Of a stretch of 64,000 bases of DNA, positions 37,709-46,221 are shown piece by piece. This DNA comes from Pedobacter sp. MC2016-24. Lineage in GTDB: Bacteria > Bacteroidota > Bacteroidia > Sphingobacteriales > Sphingobacteriaceae. The stretch lies in contig NZ_JADFBX010000004.1 of the NCBI RefSeq assembly GCF_015223055.1, forward strand, positions 1 to 64,000. The letters run 5' to 3'. The notes below the pieces were generated by a model, which worked only from the letters and a program-made list of their open reading frames with translations, ran no database searches and was not told where the DNA came from. Numbering within the stretch: the first letter of the stretch is position 1; each line of letters starts with the position of its first letter. The position numbers and the translations under genes are program-made.

Positions 37709-38722
37709 CTAATTTTCAACCGGATACACCACTGCTAACATTTTTTTTGGGGAACAGCCATAGTAAGATTTGAATGCGGAGGAAAACCTGGAGAGGCTAT
37801 TATAACCGCACATATATGTCAGTTCACTGATCTGGTATTTATTCTCATTTAAAAGCGATAGTGCTTTCTTCATTTTTAAGGCTATAACATAACTTTTAAT
37901 AGTAATTCCATAGCATATCTTAAATCCACGTTTTAATTTGAATTCGTTAAGGTATACTCTCTTGGCAAGCTCGTTAATTAATGGCGCAGTTTTATACTCT
38001 TGGTCTAGTATCATTTTTGCCTCGCGTAATTTCAGTATATCTTGATGGTTAAAGCGTCTTTTCTCGAGTAATAAATATTGCTGCTGTTGATGCATCTCAA
38101 ACTGAAGCAGTAATAACTCCTGTATTTTGTTCTCGATATATAGTCGCTTAAGCTCTCCCTTTCGTTTGCAGTGTCTGATCTGATAAAGTATGGTCTGTAT
38201 CTCTGAGGTAAATGGCAGGTGCACATCAGACAACATGCCTGAGCGACTATCAGAAATCAACTTTGAAAATTCTTGATGTAATTTTGATGTTTCTGGAATG
38301 AGTTTAAAGTAAAAATCTCTGGAAAGCATGATCATTATGAAATTGACGTTGGTTCCCTGATTCATTTTGAATGATCCACCATAATCACTTGCGTAGGTGA
38401 TATTATGGGTATTGGTCTGATAAGTTTCTATACCTTCCATATGATACAATTCTACCTCCACATCTGCTGTAAATAAAAATTCCATAACTATGCTGTGACC
38501 TGTAATTTTAAAAATATCGGTCATCGGTTTAAAAAAGGCCATCTGAACATCGACGAAGATTAGCCCATTAGTTGATAATTGTATGCCATTTAGGTAATCC
38601 ACATCCTTACCAATGAGCCTAACCTCATGCTCATCCAACAAGAGTGCACTATCATATACATCGCTAACCTCTTTTAATAAGTAGTTTTCATTCAGTTCCA
38701 GTAATCTTGCTGATAGGTTCAC
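37709..38722 (-). CDS. AraC family transcriptional regulator
   Basis: This 337-residue regulator has a C-terminal double helix-turn-helix (about 235-330): A-P-L-I-N-E-L-A-K-R-V-Y-L-N-E-F-K-L-K-R-G-F-K and I-S-E-L-T-Y-M-C-G-Y-N-S-L-S-R-F-S-S-A-F-K-S-Y-Y-G-C-S-P. The N-terminal about 200 residues are a sensor domain without a recognised motif, as in the PchR/YbtA-like branch that controls siderophore receptors. It is divergent from the TonB receptor at 38834, with 111 bases between, so it probably activates that operon. The siderophore link comes from context. Confidence 0.85.
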   Translation of the reverse strand: MNLSARLLELNENYLLKEVSDVYDSALLLDEHEVRLIGKDVDYLNGIQLSTNGLIFVDVQMAFFKPMTDIFKITGHSIVMEFLFTADVEVELYHMEGIETYQTNTHNITYASDYGGSFKMNQGTNVNFIMIMLSRDFYFKLIPETSKLHQEFSKLISDSRSGMLSDVHLPFTSEIQTILYQIRHCKRKGELKRLYIENKIQELLLLQFEMHQQQQYLLLEKRRFNHQDILKLREAKMILDQEYKTAPLINELAKRVYLNEFKLKRGFKICYGITIKSYVIALKMKKALSLLNENKYQISELTYMCGYNSLSRFSSAFKSYYGCSPKKMLAVVYPVEN

Positions 38723-38783
38723 AATAATCCGCTTTTATTAAAAATTAATCCTATTTCGATAACTGCTGTTTTTTTTAATGCAG

Positions 38784-38791
38784 TATTTTTG
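38784..38791 (+). promoter_or_regulatory. TAnnTTTG-type -7 box before the TonB receptor gene
   Basis: TATTTTTG matches the Bacteroidota -7 consensus, 42 bases before the start at 38834. An ACTGC/GCAGT inverted repeat (about 38762-38785) just upstream may be an activator site for the divergent AraC protein. Confidence 0.4.
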
Positions 38792-38833
38792 CACGAAATT
38801 ATCTAAAATAAGTCTAAATAAAAATAAATTAAT

Positions 38834-41242
38834 ATGTTTAAATGCCGTTTGCATCCATTTCGATACATTATCTTCTTAATGCTCTTATCGTGTCAGGGGC
38901 TATATGCACAGTCTGCTGGAAGTTTATCTGGATCAGTGGTGAGTGAGTCCGGTATAAAAATACCCAACGTATTGATAAGATTTAGTAGTAAAAAAAATAA
39001 TCAATATTCGGACACTGAAGGCATGTTTAAAGTCTCTTCCCTACCTAAGGGTGACTATGAAATTGTTTTATCGGCTATTGGATTTGCAAACTTAAATGCA
39101 ACTATTAAAATCAACTCGGGTATGGTTACTAATCAGCAATTTGTACTTAAAGAACAGGTTCAGGAGTTGAATGAAGTTGGTGTATTTGGGAAAAATGATG
39201 CAAAGCGGTCTGCTGAACAAGCTTACCAGGTTGCTGTAATAGATGCTCGAAAACTACACAATACTACCCTTAATATCGCTCATGCTTTAAATAATGTTCC
39301 TGGCATACGGGTACGTGAATCTGGTGGTCTTGGTTCCGATGTTGATTTTTCTTTAAATGGCTTCATTGGAAACCAGGTAAAATTTTTTATCGATGGAATC
39401 CCCATGGAAAATATGGGTAATGCTTTCCGTATCAATAATATTCCAATTAATATGGCGGAAAGAATTGAGGTTTATAAGGGGGTTGTACCGGTTACCCTTG
39501 GTGCTGACGCCCTTGGCGGAGCTATCAATATTGTCACTAATTCAGGTAGAACAAATTATCTGGATGCGTCTTATGCTGTAGGATCTTTTAATACCCATAA
39601 AGCATCGTTAAACCTGGCTTCAAATTCAAAAAGTGGATTTACGCTAATGATTAATGCTTTCCAAAATTATTCCAAAAATAATTATTGGATAGAATCCGAA
39701 ACTCCTGTTAATCAGTATGGACAGGTAGAGCTGGTCAGAGCAAGGCGTTTTCATGATCGTTATAAGAATGAAATGCTGATGTTGGGCCTTGGTGTTCGTA
39801 ATAAAACCTGGGCAGATCAGTTAATTTTTGGTATTGACTTTGGCCGTTATGTTAAAGACATTCAGAGTGGGGCAACCATGGAGGATGTATACGGTGAGCG
39901 GGAATCCAAGGGTGTGACAATCTTGCCTTCGGTTAAATATTTAAAGCGAAATTTATTGCTCAAAGGAATGGACCTGAATGTAAGTGGAAACTTTAACTTC
40001 GGACATGATAGGATAATAGATACAGCAAATAGGCAATACAATTGGCTGGGGCAGGTTATTCGTAAATCGGCAGCTACCGGCTCAGAAAGAAGTAGAATGG
40101 ATAGTCGCTACCGTAACAATGACGGGGTATTTACTTCAAACCTGAGTTATCGTATAAATGAAAGACACTCACTCGTACTGAGTAATAACTATACGACTTT
40201 TAAAAGGGTTAATCACGATTTACTTCCTGATGGAAATGATCAGTTTGCCAATAGACCCAATACTATTGTGAAAAATGTACTCGGAATCTCATATCGATAT
40301 GATCATTCGGCCAAATGGAGTACTTCAGTTTTTGGTAAGTACTTTCATCAGACCAGCCGCTCTTTCATGAACGTTAATGGTGTAGATAACCCTAGGCATG
40401 AAGATTATGATTGGCGGAGTAATGTATTTAGTACTAAAGGATATGGTTTAGCCACAACCTATTTCATCACTCCTGTATTGCAAGTCAGAAGTTCTTACGA
40501 AAAGGGGGTAAGAGTGCCTACAAGTGGAGAACTCTTTGGAAATATGAATGAACTCGATGGTAATATCCAGCTTAAACCAGAAAGTAGCGATAATATTAAT
40601 CTTGGAATGATTTACAGCCCAGTGATTAATAAAACCCATTTTTTTATTTTTGATGCAGCTTTCCTTTATCGCAATTCGAAAGACTTTATCAGACCGAGTC
40701 TTTTAAAAACCATGAGATCTACTTTATTGCGCATGGTTAACCTGAGAGACGTTGACAATAAGGGGTTGGAGGCGAGTATTCGATACCGCTTTAAAAATAA
40801 GATTAATCTGGGAACAAATATCAGTTATCAAAATCTGATCAATCGGACTAAATATGAAGGCGGGCACAATGATATGGTGAGTATTGTGTACAAAGATCGT
40901 ATTCCGAATATGCCTTATCTGTTTGGAAATGCAGATGCTTCTTACACCTTTAATAAACCTTTTGGAACAGATGGAACATTAACCTTTGGTTATCAGCTAC
41001 AGTACGTTCATGCATACTACGAGGGCTGGCCAAGCCTCGGAGACCGATCAGGTAAGATTACCATACCTAAGCAATGGAATCACAATGCCAATATGATTTA
41101 TAGTTTCAAAGGTGGTAAATATAATTTAACTGTTGAGTCACTCAATTTGACTGATGCATTGCTATATGATCACTTCAAACTTCAGAAGCCAAGCCGGGCT
41201 TTTAATGCCAAGCTAAGGTATTTCTTGTTTAATGCTAAATAA
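38834..41242 (+). CDS. TonB-dependent outer-membrane receptor, siderophore type
   Basis: This 802-residue receptor has a signal peptide (ending G-L-Y-A-Q-S), a carboxypeptidase-regulatory-like domain (about 30-115: L-S-G-S-V-V-S-E-S-G, E-I-V-L-S-A-I-G-F), a plug (about 125-245: N-N-V-P-G-I-R-V-R-E-S-G-G-L-G and R-I-E-V-Y-K-G-V-V-P-V-T-L-G-A-D-A-L-G-G-A-I-N-I-V) and a 22-strand-type barrel to the end. The plug matches iron-complex receptors (FecA/FepA type), not SusC. A DUF4374 lipoprotein gene follows 14 bases later and an AraC gene diverges, an arrangement known for xenosiderophore uptake in Bacteroidota. The ligand is unknown. Confidence 0.88.
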   Translation: MFKCRLHPFRYIIFLMLLSCQGLYAQSAGSLSGSVVSESGIKIPNVLIRFSSKKNNQYSDTEGMFKVSSLPKGDYEIVLSAIGFANLNATIKINSGMVTNQQFVLKEQVQELNEVGVFGKNDAKRSAEQAYQVAVIDARKLHNTTLNIAHALNNVPGIRVRESGGLGSDVDFSLNGFIGNQVKFFIDGIPMENMGNAFRINNIPINMAERIEVYKGVVPVTLGADALGGAINIVTNSGRTNYLDASYAVGSFNTHKASLNLASNSKSGFTLMINAFQNYSKNNYWIESETPVNQYGQVELVRARRFHDRYKNEMLMLGLGVRNKTWADQLIFGIDFGRYVKDIQSGATMEDVYGERESKGVTILPSVKYLKRNLLLKGMDLNVSGNFNFGHDRIIDTANRQYNWLGQVIRKSAATGSERSRMDSRYRNNDGVFTSNLSYRINERHSLVLSNNYTTFKRVNHDLLPDGNDQFANRPNTIVKNVLGISYRYDHSAKWSTSVFGKYFHQTSRSFMNVNGVDNPRHEDYDWRSNVFSTKGYGLATTYFITPVLQVRSSYEKGVRVPTSGELFGNMNELDGNIQLKPESSDNINLGMIYSPVINKTHFFIFDAAFLYRNSKDFIRPSLLKTMRSTLLRMVNLRDVDNKGLEASIRYRFKNKINLGTNISYQNLINRTKYEGGHNDMVSIVYKDRIPNMPYLFGNADASYTFNKPFGTDGTLTFGYQLQYVHAYYEGWPSLGDRSGKITIPKQWNHNANMIYSFKGGKYNLTVESLNLTDALLYDHFKLQKPSRAFNAKLRYFLFNAK

Positions 41243-41268
41243 TTACAAACAATATAATGATAACAAAT

Positions 41269-42492
41269 ATGAAATTTAACAAACAATTTTTATTGCTGCC
41301 TGCGGTCGCTATGATGCTTTTAAGTGCTTGTAGCAAAGATAAGCCAATTGATAACCCAGTTCCTAACCTGAAAGAAAAGTTCGTTATTGCCGGTACGGCA
41401 GCAACTGCTGAACAAGATAAAGCTTATTTGTTTTTGACAGATAATTTAGATGCAGGAGAGATTACGGTGAAAGGTAATGGATATGAAACATCTGGAGAGA
41501 CGATGTTTACTCTTAACAATAAGGTGTTTGCTTTTAAATATAATAGAGGTGATCCTGGATTTACCGAGGTTTTTAATCTTGATGAGCAGTCGCAGTTGAA
41601 AAAGGTCAGCTCTTTCTCGGTAAAATCAGTAAACGTATTTCTACCATATAAGGATCAAAAACACTTACTTGCCTACTCAATTGGCAGAAGTCTAGCAACT
41701 CCTGGTAGTGCGTACTGGATCAACACAGAAAGCAATATCGTGGACAGGGATGCTCAGTTTGACCAAAAGATCATTTATGTAGATGGAAAACTTATTCCTA
41801 ACTATTATGCCTTTGTATATTCATTTTTTGAATTTGGCGATAAACTCTATGCTGTATACCAGCCTACATATGGTGGTACAGGTGAAAAAGATAAAAATGA
41901 CTATAGAGACAGGGCTTTCATTTCTGTATTTGATAAGGATATGAAATTTATTAAAACCATATCCGATACAAGGATGCCTTATATTGGTAAGTACTATAAT
42001 GTTATGGGCCTGGGTCAGTCTGATAATGGTGATATCTATGCTTTTTCAACCGGAGATGTTCAAAGTACCAACAACCATTCTGCTTTTTTACGTTTAAAAA
42101 ATGATGAATTTGATAAAAGTTACTATTGGGATGTAGAGGCGATAGCTGGGAAGAAAATACATGCAGGTAAGCACCTGGGTAATAATAAGTTTATCCTCTC
42201 GATGGTGGACAGGGATGAAACCAAAGCAGGATCAGAAGGAGTAAAACTTGCTTTCGTGGATGTAGCTCAAAAACAATTTACTTGGGTAACTGGTATCGAT
42301 GCTAAAATACCGGCAGATTTTTATGGTTCTCCTTTATTTATAAATAATGGAAAGGCCTACCTTCCATTATCCTCAGAGCAGACATCAGTATCTTATTTGT
42401 ATGTGATAGATCCTTCCACAAATACGGCTAAAAGAGGCCTCAAGTTAATTGGTATTAAGGATGTTTCTGGAATGGGGGTCTTAAAAAAATAA
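41269..42492 (+). CDS. DUF4374 lipoprotein, partner of the TonB receptor
   Basis: About 407 residues with lipobox L-L-S-A-C-S. The frame opens at 41257, but the Met at 41269 (M-K-F-N-K-Q-F) gives a normal signal peptide. The mature protein is beta-rich with repeated blade-like segments (F-V-I-A-G-T-A-A-T, Y-L-F-L-T-D-N-L-D-A-G, G-L-G-Q-S-D-N-G-D-I-Y-A-F-S-T-G, L-A-F-V-D-V-A), as expected for the DUF4374 propeller. Members sit beside TonB receptors and are thought to capture siderophores at the surface (XusB-like). No PepSY reductase gene of the XusC kind follows; a hairpin and an insertion sequence do. Confidence 0.85.
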   Translation: MKFNKQFLLLPAVAMMLLSACSKDKPIDNPVPNLKEKFVIAGTAATAEQDKAYLFLTDNLDAGEITVKGNGYETSGETMFTLNNKVFAFKYNRGDPGFTEVFNLDEQSQLKKVSSFSVKSVNVFLPYKDQKHLLAYSIGRSLATPGSAYWINTESNIVDRDAQFDQKIIYVDGKLIPNYYAFVYSFFEFGDKLYAVYQPTYGGTGEKDKNDYRDRAFISVFDKDMKFIKTISDTRMPYIGKYYNVMGLGQSDNGDIYAFSTGDVQSTNNHSAFLRLKNDEFDKSYYWDVEAIAGKKIHAGKHLGNNKFILSMVDRDETKAGSEGVKLAFVDVAQKQFTWVTGIDAKIPADFYGSPLFINNGKAYLPLSSEQTSVSYLYVIDPSTNTAKRGLKLIGIKDVSGMGVLKK

Positions 42493-42578
42493 ACATGAAA
42501 ATCAATTGATGAAAAAATGATTTTGATTCTTTTTTGGAAAGATTAATTTTTAAACATCTCTAGTTAAGTATTATTATT

Positions 42579-42605
42579 GGCATGATCGAAGATTTCGGTC
42601 ATGCC
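42579..42605 (+). terminator. Hairpin terminator after the DUF4374 gene
   Basis: GGCATGAtCGAA and TTCGgTCATGCC pair as a 12-bp stem with one internal mismatch and a 3-base loop. It lies 87 bases after the stop and is followed by CTATTTAT. It plausibly ends the receptor operon. Confidence 0.55.
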
Positions 42606-42755
42606 CTATTTATGGTTAACATGATTTCATGCGACTTTATCATGATACAATTAGCTGTTTTTTTGGAAATTAGTAGTGTTATAAAAATTATAAAGAGTTA
42701 TAAATATAAATAGGCTAGGCAATTGTGAAAAAATAAAATATGAGTGATGAAATAA

Positions 42756-42763
42756 AATCTTGG
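42756..42763. repeat. Left target site duplication of the insertion sequence
   Basis: AATCTTGG directly precedes the left inverted repeat at 42764 and is repeated exactly at 44097-44104. Eight bases is within the 8-9 bp expected for IS256-family insertion. Confidence 0.8.
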
Positions 42764-44096
42764 GGGAGTGTAACGTGAACTGTGTCAGTTTCAAAATTAA
42801 CGCCTCTCAGAATCCTCTATTCTCCTGAAGAATTCTGTCACCAAATTTAATATAAAGCTGTGAAAATGCCAGTCCCCAGTTATGGATTGGCATTGTCCAT
42901 TTTTTACTGATATTTTTAATGACCAAATACATGAGTTTCATCAGCGCCTGTTCGGATGAGAAAGCCCCTTTTGTCTTGGTAATTTTGCGGATCTGGCGAT
43001 GTACGCCTTCAATTGGATTGGTGGTGTAAATGACCTTTCGGATCACCTGGTCGTACTCAAAGAATGCAGAGAGGTTTACCCAGTTGTCCAGCCATGACTT
43101 ACAACTCAGGGGATATTTCTTACCCCACTTCTCTTCAAACTCCAGCAGTCTTTCATATCCCTGCTGTTCGTTACTTGCCTGATAGATTGGTTTCATATCA
43201 GCCATTACGGCCTTCTTATCTTTCTCAGGGACATAGCGCATGGATGCACGGATTTGGTGAACAATGCAAAGCTGGACCCTTGTCTTGGGGAAAATCGCCT
43301 CCACCGCTTCAGGGAAACCTTTCAATCCATCAATGCAGGCAATCAGGATGTCTTCTACACCACGCGCTTTCAAATCGGTAAGCACTGACAGCCAGAATTT
43401 GGCGCCTTCGTTTTCGGAAGTATAAAGACCTAACACATCTTTCTTGCCCTCAATGTCCACACCCAGTATATTGTAGATGGCACGGGTTTCCACCGCTCCG
43501 TTTATCCGAACCTTGAAGAACATACAATCCAGGAATACAAAGGGGTAAACGGCCTCCAGCGGACGATTGCGCCATTCCTGTACTGCTGGAAGCACACTGT
43601 CAGTAATCCTTGATATCTCTGCAGCAGAGATATCCATAGCGTACATTTCCTGCACATAATCCCGCATGGCACGCGTACTCATGCCCATGGCATACATCGA
43701 GAGAATGTTCCCTTCCAGTTCCTCAGTAATGATCAGCTGACGCTTGGGGACAACCTTAGGGTCAAAGGTGCCCAGACGGTCCCGGCCGGTTTCAAGCTCA
43801 AATTCTCCCGAGCTTAAGCTCCGTACTGTCTTCTTGCTTTTGCCGTTCTTGCGGTTAGCCTGACCAGACAGTTTACTCTCGGAAATATGGTGCTCCAGCT
43901 CACCGGTCATCATAGATTCCAGAAAGTGTTTCATCATCGGGGCTAGTACTCCGTCCGTGCCAGTCATTTTCTTGCCGGCATATAAGCCAGCGATAGCTTC
44001 CTTCTTGAAGCTTTCAAAATCAAAGTCTTCTTGTGTTGCCACACTTATGTCGATAGTTTAAAGTTACACTATTGACACAGTTTGTGAAACACCCTC
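42764..44096 (-). mobile_element. IS256-family insertion sequence, complete (1333 bp)
   Basis: The element has imperfect terminal inverted repeats: left 42764-42787 and right 44073-44096, matching at 17 of 24 positions, both ending inward in ACTGTGTCA. It is flanked by the 8-bp direct repeat AATCTTGG and carries one intact transposase gene on the minus strand. Exact target duplication shows that the insertion was not rearranged afterwards. It sits in intergenic DNA between the DUF4374 operon and a small hypothetical gene. Confidence 0.88.
42807..44042 (-). CDS. IS256-family (mutator-type) transposase
   Basis: This 411-residue DDE transposase is complete. It shows the N-terminal region with M-T-G-E-L-E-H-H-I and a catalytic core with D172 (F-L-D-C-M-F-F-K-V), D238 (A-C-I-D-G-L-K-G-F-P-E-A) and E345 (T-N-P-I-E-G-V-H-R-Q-I-R-K). 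The conserved C259-x2-H262 motif (L-C-I-V-H-Q-I-R) is present. Length is standard for the family and no frameshift is seen, so the element is likely active or recently so. It fills the insertion sequence between the inverted repeats. Confidence 0.95.
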   Translation of the reverse strand: MATQEDFDFESFKKEAIAGLYAGKKMTGTDGVLAPMMKHFLESMMTGELEHHISESKLSGQANRKNGKSKKTVRSLSSGEFELETGRDRLGTFDPKVVPKRQLIITEELEGNILSMYAMGMSTRAMRDYVQEMYAMDISAAEISRITDSVLPAVQEWRNRPLEAVYPFVFLDCMFFKVRINGAVETRAIYNILGVDIEGKKDVLGLYTSENEGAKFWLSVLTDLKARGVEDILIACIDGLKGFPEAVEAIFPKTRVQLCIVHQIRASMRYVPEKDKKAVMADMKPIYQASNEQQGYERLLEFEEKWGKKYPLSCKSWLDNWVNLSAFFEYDQVIRKVIYTTNPIEGVHRQIRKITKTKGAFSSEQALMKLMYLVIKNISKKWTMPIHNWGLAFSQLYIKFGDRILQENRGF

Positions 44097-44104
44097 AATC
44101 TTGG
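44097..44104. repeat. Right target site duplication of the insertion sequence
   Basis: AATCTTGG follows the right inverted repeat directly and is identical to 42756-42763. Confidence 0.8.
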
Positions 44105-44218
44105 ATAATTGTGTTTGGTCTAAATGCTTTGATTATTATCTCCTGACCATTCCCAGTTTTATTATTCAACAAAGTGAGCGTTTTTATTCAATTTAATAAC
44201 CTGGATTTATCTCTCCAA

Positions 44219-44527
44219 TTAAAAATCTCTGTGAAATATTGCTTTGTTTTGTAAAATATGGATTGAGTTTTCGTAATGCATTGTGCATTCACTATAATAA
44301 TTCCTATAAAGATCGTAATCAGGATATGACTGACCGCCTCTGATTTTATAGCCAGTGTATGCTAATTTACCCAGAAGTACCTTAAGCTTCTTGACCATCT
44401 CAATGGCTTTTAGAATTTCGTCCCGGAGATTAGATGGTGTTTTCTCATTAATACATTCGCCTTCATTTCTGATGCTCCATCTTGCCAGGTTGATAAGGTA
44501 ACCTAAAAAATCACGTTCTTGTTCCAA
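44219..44527 (-). CDS. Small hypothetical protein
   Basis: This 102-residue protein begins M-E-Q-E-R-D-F-L-G-Y-L-I-N-L-A-R-W-S-I-R-N-E-G-E-C. It is charged and helical, with N-L-R-D-E-I-L-K-A-I-E-M-V-K-K-L-K-V-L-L and a Tyr-rich end. There is no signal peptide or membrane segment. Codon usage and amino-acid balance look genuine, but no family is recognised. It stands alone between the insertion sequence and a gene-free stretch. Confidence 0.5.
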   Translation of the reverse strand: MEQERDFLGYLINLARWSIRNEGECINEKTPSNLRDEILKAIEMVKKLKVLLGKLAYTGYKIRGGQSYPDYDLYRNYYSECTMHYENSIHILQNKAIFHRDF

Positions 44528-44937
44528 GCAAATGGCATGGTAAAAATATCATGTTTAAACTGTTCCATATCTAAGGTTTTCAAAAATAAAAAATGTCTAC
44601 ATCGGTTGGAGGTGGCTATTCCTATGTTTAAAAAGCAGAGGCAAGCCGAAATGCCCTAATCAGAGTTATATTAGCGAAACGATATATAGAGCAAATTTAT
44701 ATAATAGACTGATTAAGGTAAATGGATATTGCAGAAAAATGTTATAGAAATTGATGGGTTTCAAAAAACTGTATAAATAGTTTAACTTTTAACTATCTAC
44801 CTAGTACATGGCTAGATAACAAGAATTTGATTTTTCATTAGTTTTTATTTTTTTTATAGGTATTTGGTGGGCTTCTCGCAGCTTGGAAAGCTTCAAAAAA
44901 TAAGCTATGCCTTGATTATATGCTCAGGGCTTCAACA
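44528..44937. other. Gene-free stretch
   Basis: AT-rich DNA with no readable gene. It separates the small gene at 44219 from the duplicated sigma/promoter repeat that starts at about 44938. Confidence 0.4.
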
Positions 44938-45385
44938 GTAGCGTTAGTTCTTGGTCAGAAGATTTATGAATACCCCTGTTCTGTATTTTCCCTATAGCTA
45001 AATTTACAGAATGATTGCCCGTTGTTAGTGAATTTTCAGATAAAATACTGGTTGATTAGCATTTTATTAGCTTGAAATTATTCTAAGTATTAATTTAATT
45101 GGTGTGTTTTCTGCGCTAAACAACTAATAGGTTTATTTGGGTTAGACCGTTTACAACCTTTTTGAGGTTTGTAATTTGAAATGATTGTTCAATATGTGGA
45201 GTGCCTGAATTCTGAATGTGGTGATGTCTCATTAAATGTTGTGGCCTGTAAGTGGTTTGGTATGCAGGGAATAATGGATGAACTGAATTCGAAATATAAC
45301 AATACCGAAAATTTCTGAGATTAATATTTCTGTGAGGAATATTTTGGTTTTTTTTAAATGGAGATTTGAGTCAATCAATCATCCC
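44938..45385. repeat. Diverged repeat, copy 1: sigma-gene stub plus divergent promoter region
   Basis: This stretch is alignable along most of its length with 54202-54650. Shared blocks include TGGTCAGAAGATTTATGAAT, GCTAAATTTAC, TTAGTGAATTTTCAGATAAA (ATTAG/GTTAG variants), AATGCAGGGAATAA and GAGATTAATATTTC. On the minus strand, 44938-44985 still encodes I-H-K-S-S-D-Q-E-L, identical to the start of the sigma factor at 54238, but its ATG has become AGG and a stop follows. It is therefore the 5' stub of a lost sigma gene, with the promoter region that still serves the mauE-like gene at 45390. Confidence 0.7.
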
Positions 45386-45389
45386 AGAC

Positions 45390-45863
45390 ATGAAAACCAA
45401 AGGCCGACTTAATGAATTTATCACTTTTATCCCGGCGGTATTGCTGCTGATGTTATGGGGGTATGCTGCGGTTTCTAAAATTGCCGAATATAATAAGTTC
45501 GTTTTGCAAATGCAGCTTGCACCTGTTCCATTAATGAAGCTAGCAGGTCCTGTACTTGGATGGCTCGTTCCGGCGGTTGAGTTATTGCTTGTTTTGCTTT
45601 TATTGAAGGATAAGTTCAGAATCGTAGGACTTTGGTCTTCTTTCTTTTTGTTGCTCGTTTTTGAGATTTACATTACTGTGATGCTGTCATCTGGATTACA
45701 TTTACCATGCACATGCGGTGGGCTGATCTCGAAATTACAGTGGAAAGAGCATCTCATTTTCAATGCTATCTTCATGCTGGTCGCCTTATTTCCCATGGCT
45801 TACACTTGGATCAATCATAAATTTTTTTCATCTCGATATTCACCGCGGAGTATATATAAATAA
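45390..45863 (+). CDS. MauE/DoxX-like redox-associated membrane protein
   Basis: This 157-residue membrane protein has four predicted transmembrane helices (about 11-30, 55-72, 80-100, 120-140). It matches the MauE/DoxX superfamily: W-G-Y-A-A-V-S-K-I-A-E-Y-N-K-F near helix 1 and P-C-T-C-G-G-L-I-S-K-L-Q-W-K-E-H-L-I-F-N (C107, C109) before the last helix. MauE-type proteins are thought to pass electrons across the inner membrane to periplasmic thiol proteins such as TlpA relatives. The frame opens at a TTG (45366), but ATG 45390 is the better start. It is co-directional with the small exported protein at 45894 (30-base gap). Confidence 0.85.
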   Translation: MKTKGRLNEFITFIPAVLLLMLWGYAAVSKIAEYNKFVLQMQLAPVPLMKLAGPVLGWLVPAVELLLVLLLLKDKFRIVGLWSSFFLLLVFEIYITVMLSSGLHLPCTCGGLISKLQWKEHLIFNAIFMLVALFPMAYTWINHKFFSSRYSPRSIYK

Positions 45864-45893
45864 CCATTTTTTTAATCCTTAATCTTTAACAAC

Positions 45894-46181
45894 ATGAAAA
45901 CAAATTTTAAAACAGGAATTCTGGCATTAGCCTTAATGGCCAGTGTTACAGGAGTGTTTGCTTCTGATATTGCAAATGCATTTAGTGGCGGAAAATTTGC
46001 CGCTTACAACTGGCAAAGAGTAGATGAGACAACTCAACTACCTACAGGACCAATTGTACCAGGAGATGAGTCTAACCCTTTTCCTGAAGCTTGTAATGGC
46101 GATAAAGATCCAATCTGTGCCCAGGGTATACCTCAATCTAATCCAGGTGGAGGCCCAACCTTGTTTTATCACTACAATTAA
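45894..46181 (+). CDS. Small exported protein with a cysteine pair (DUF6520-like), module A
   Basis: This 95-residue protein has a clear signal peptide (about 1-23, ending V-F-A-S). The mature part is about 70 residues, Pro/Gly/Asn-rich, with two cysteines in E-A-C-N-G-D-K-D-P-I-C-A (C67, C75; spacing C-x7-C) and an aromatic end (L-F-Y-H-Y-N). It resembles the small DUF6520 proteins that occur beside MauE-type genes in Bacteroidota; this assignment is from memory of the pattern. The sequence does not show an enzyme. A likely disulfide and the neighbouring thiol-redox genes suggest an exported redox-matured peptide. It ends at a strong hairpin (46191-46221). Confidence 0.7.
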   Translation: MKTNFKTGILALALMASVTGVFASDIANAFSGGKFAAYNWQRVDETTQLPTGPIVPGDESNPFPEACNGDKDPICAQGIPQSNPGGGPTLFYHYN

Positions 46182-46190
46182 TTAAAAAAT

Positions 46191-46221
46191 AGCATCGGCG
46201 GGAAAATATCCCGCCGATGCT
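46191..46221. terminator. Strong bidirectional terminator
   Basis: AGCATCGGCGGGA (46191-46203) and its exact complement (46209-46221) flank a 5-base loop, with A-rich sequence before and T-rich sequence after. It serves both the small exported protein gene and the convergent TlpA-like gene that ends at 46221. Confidence 0.85.
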
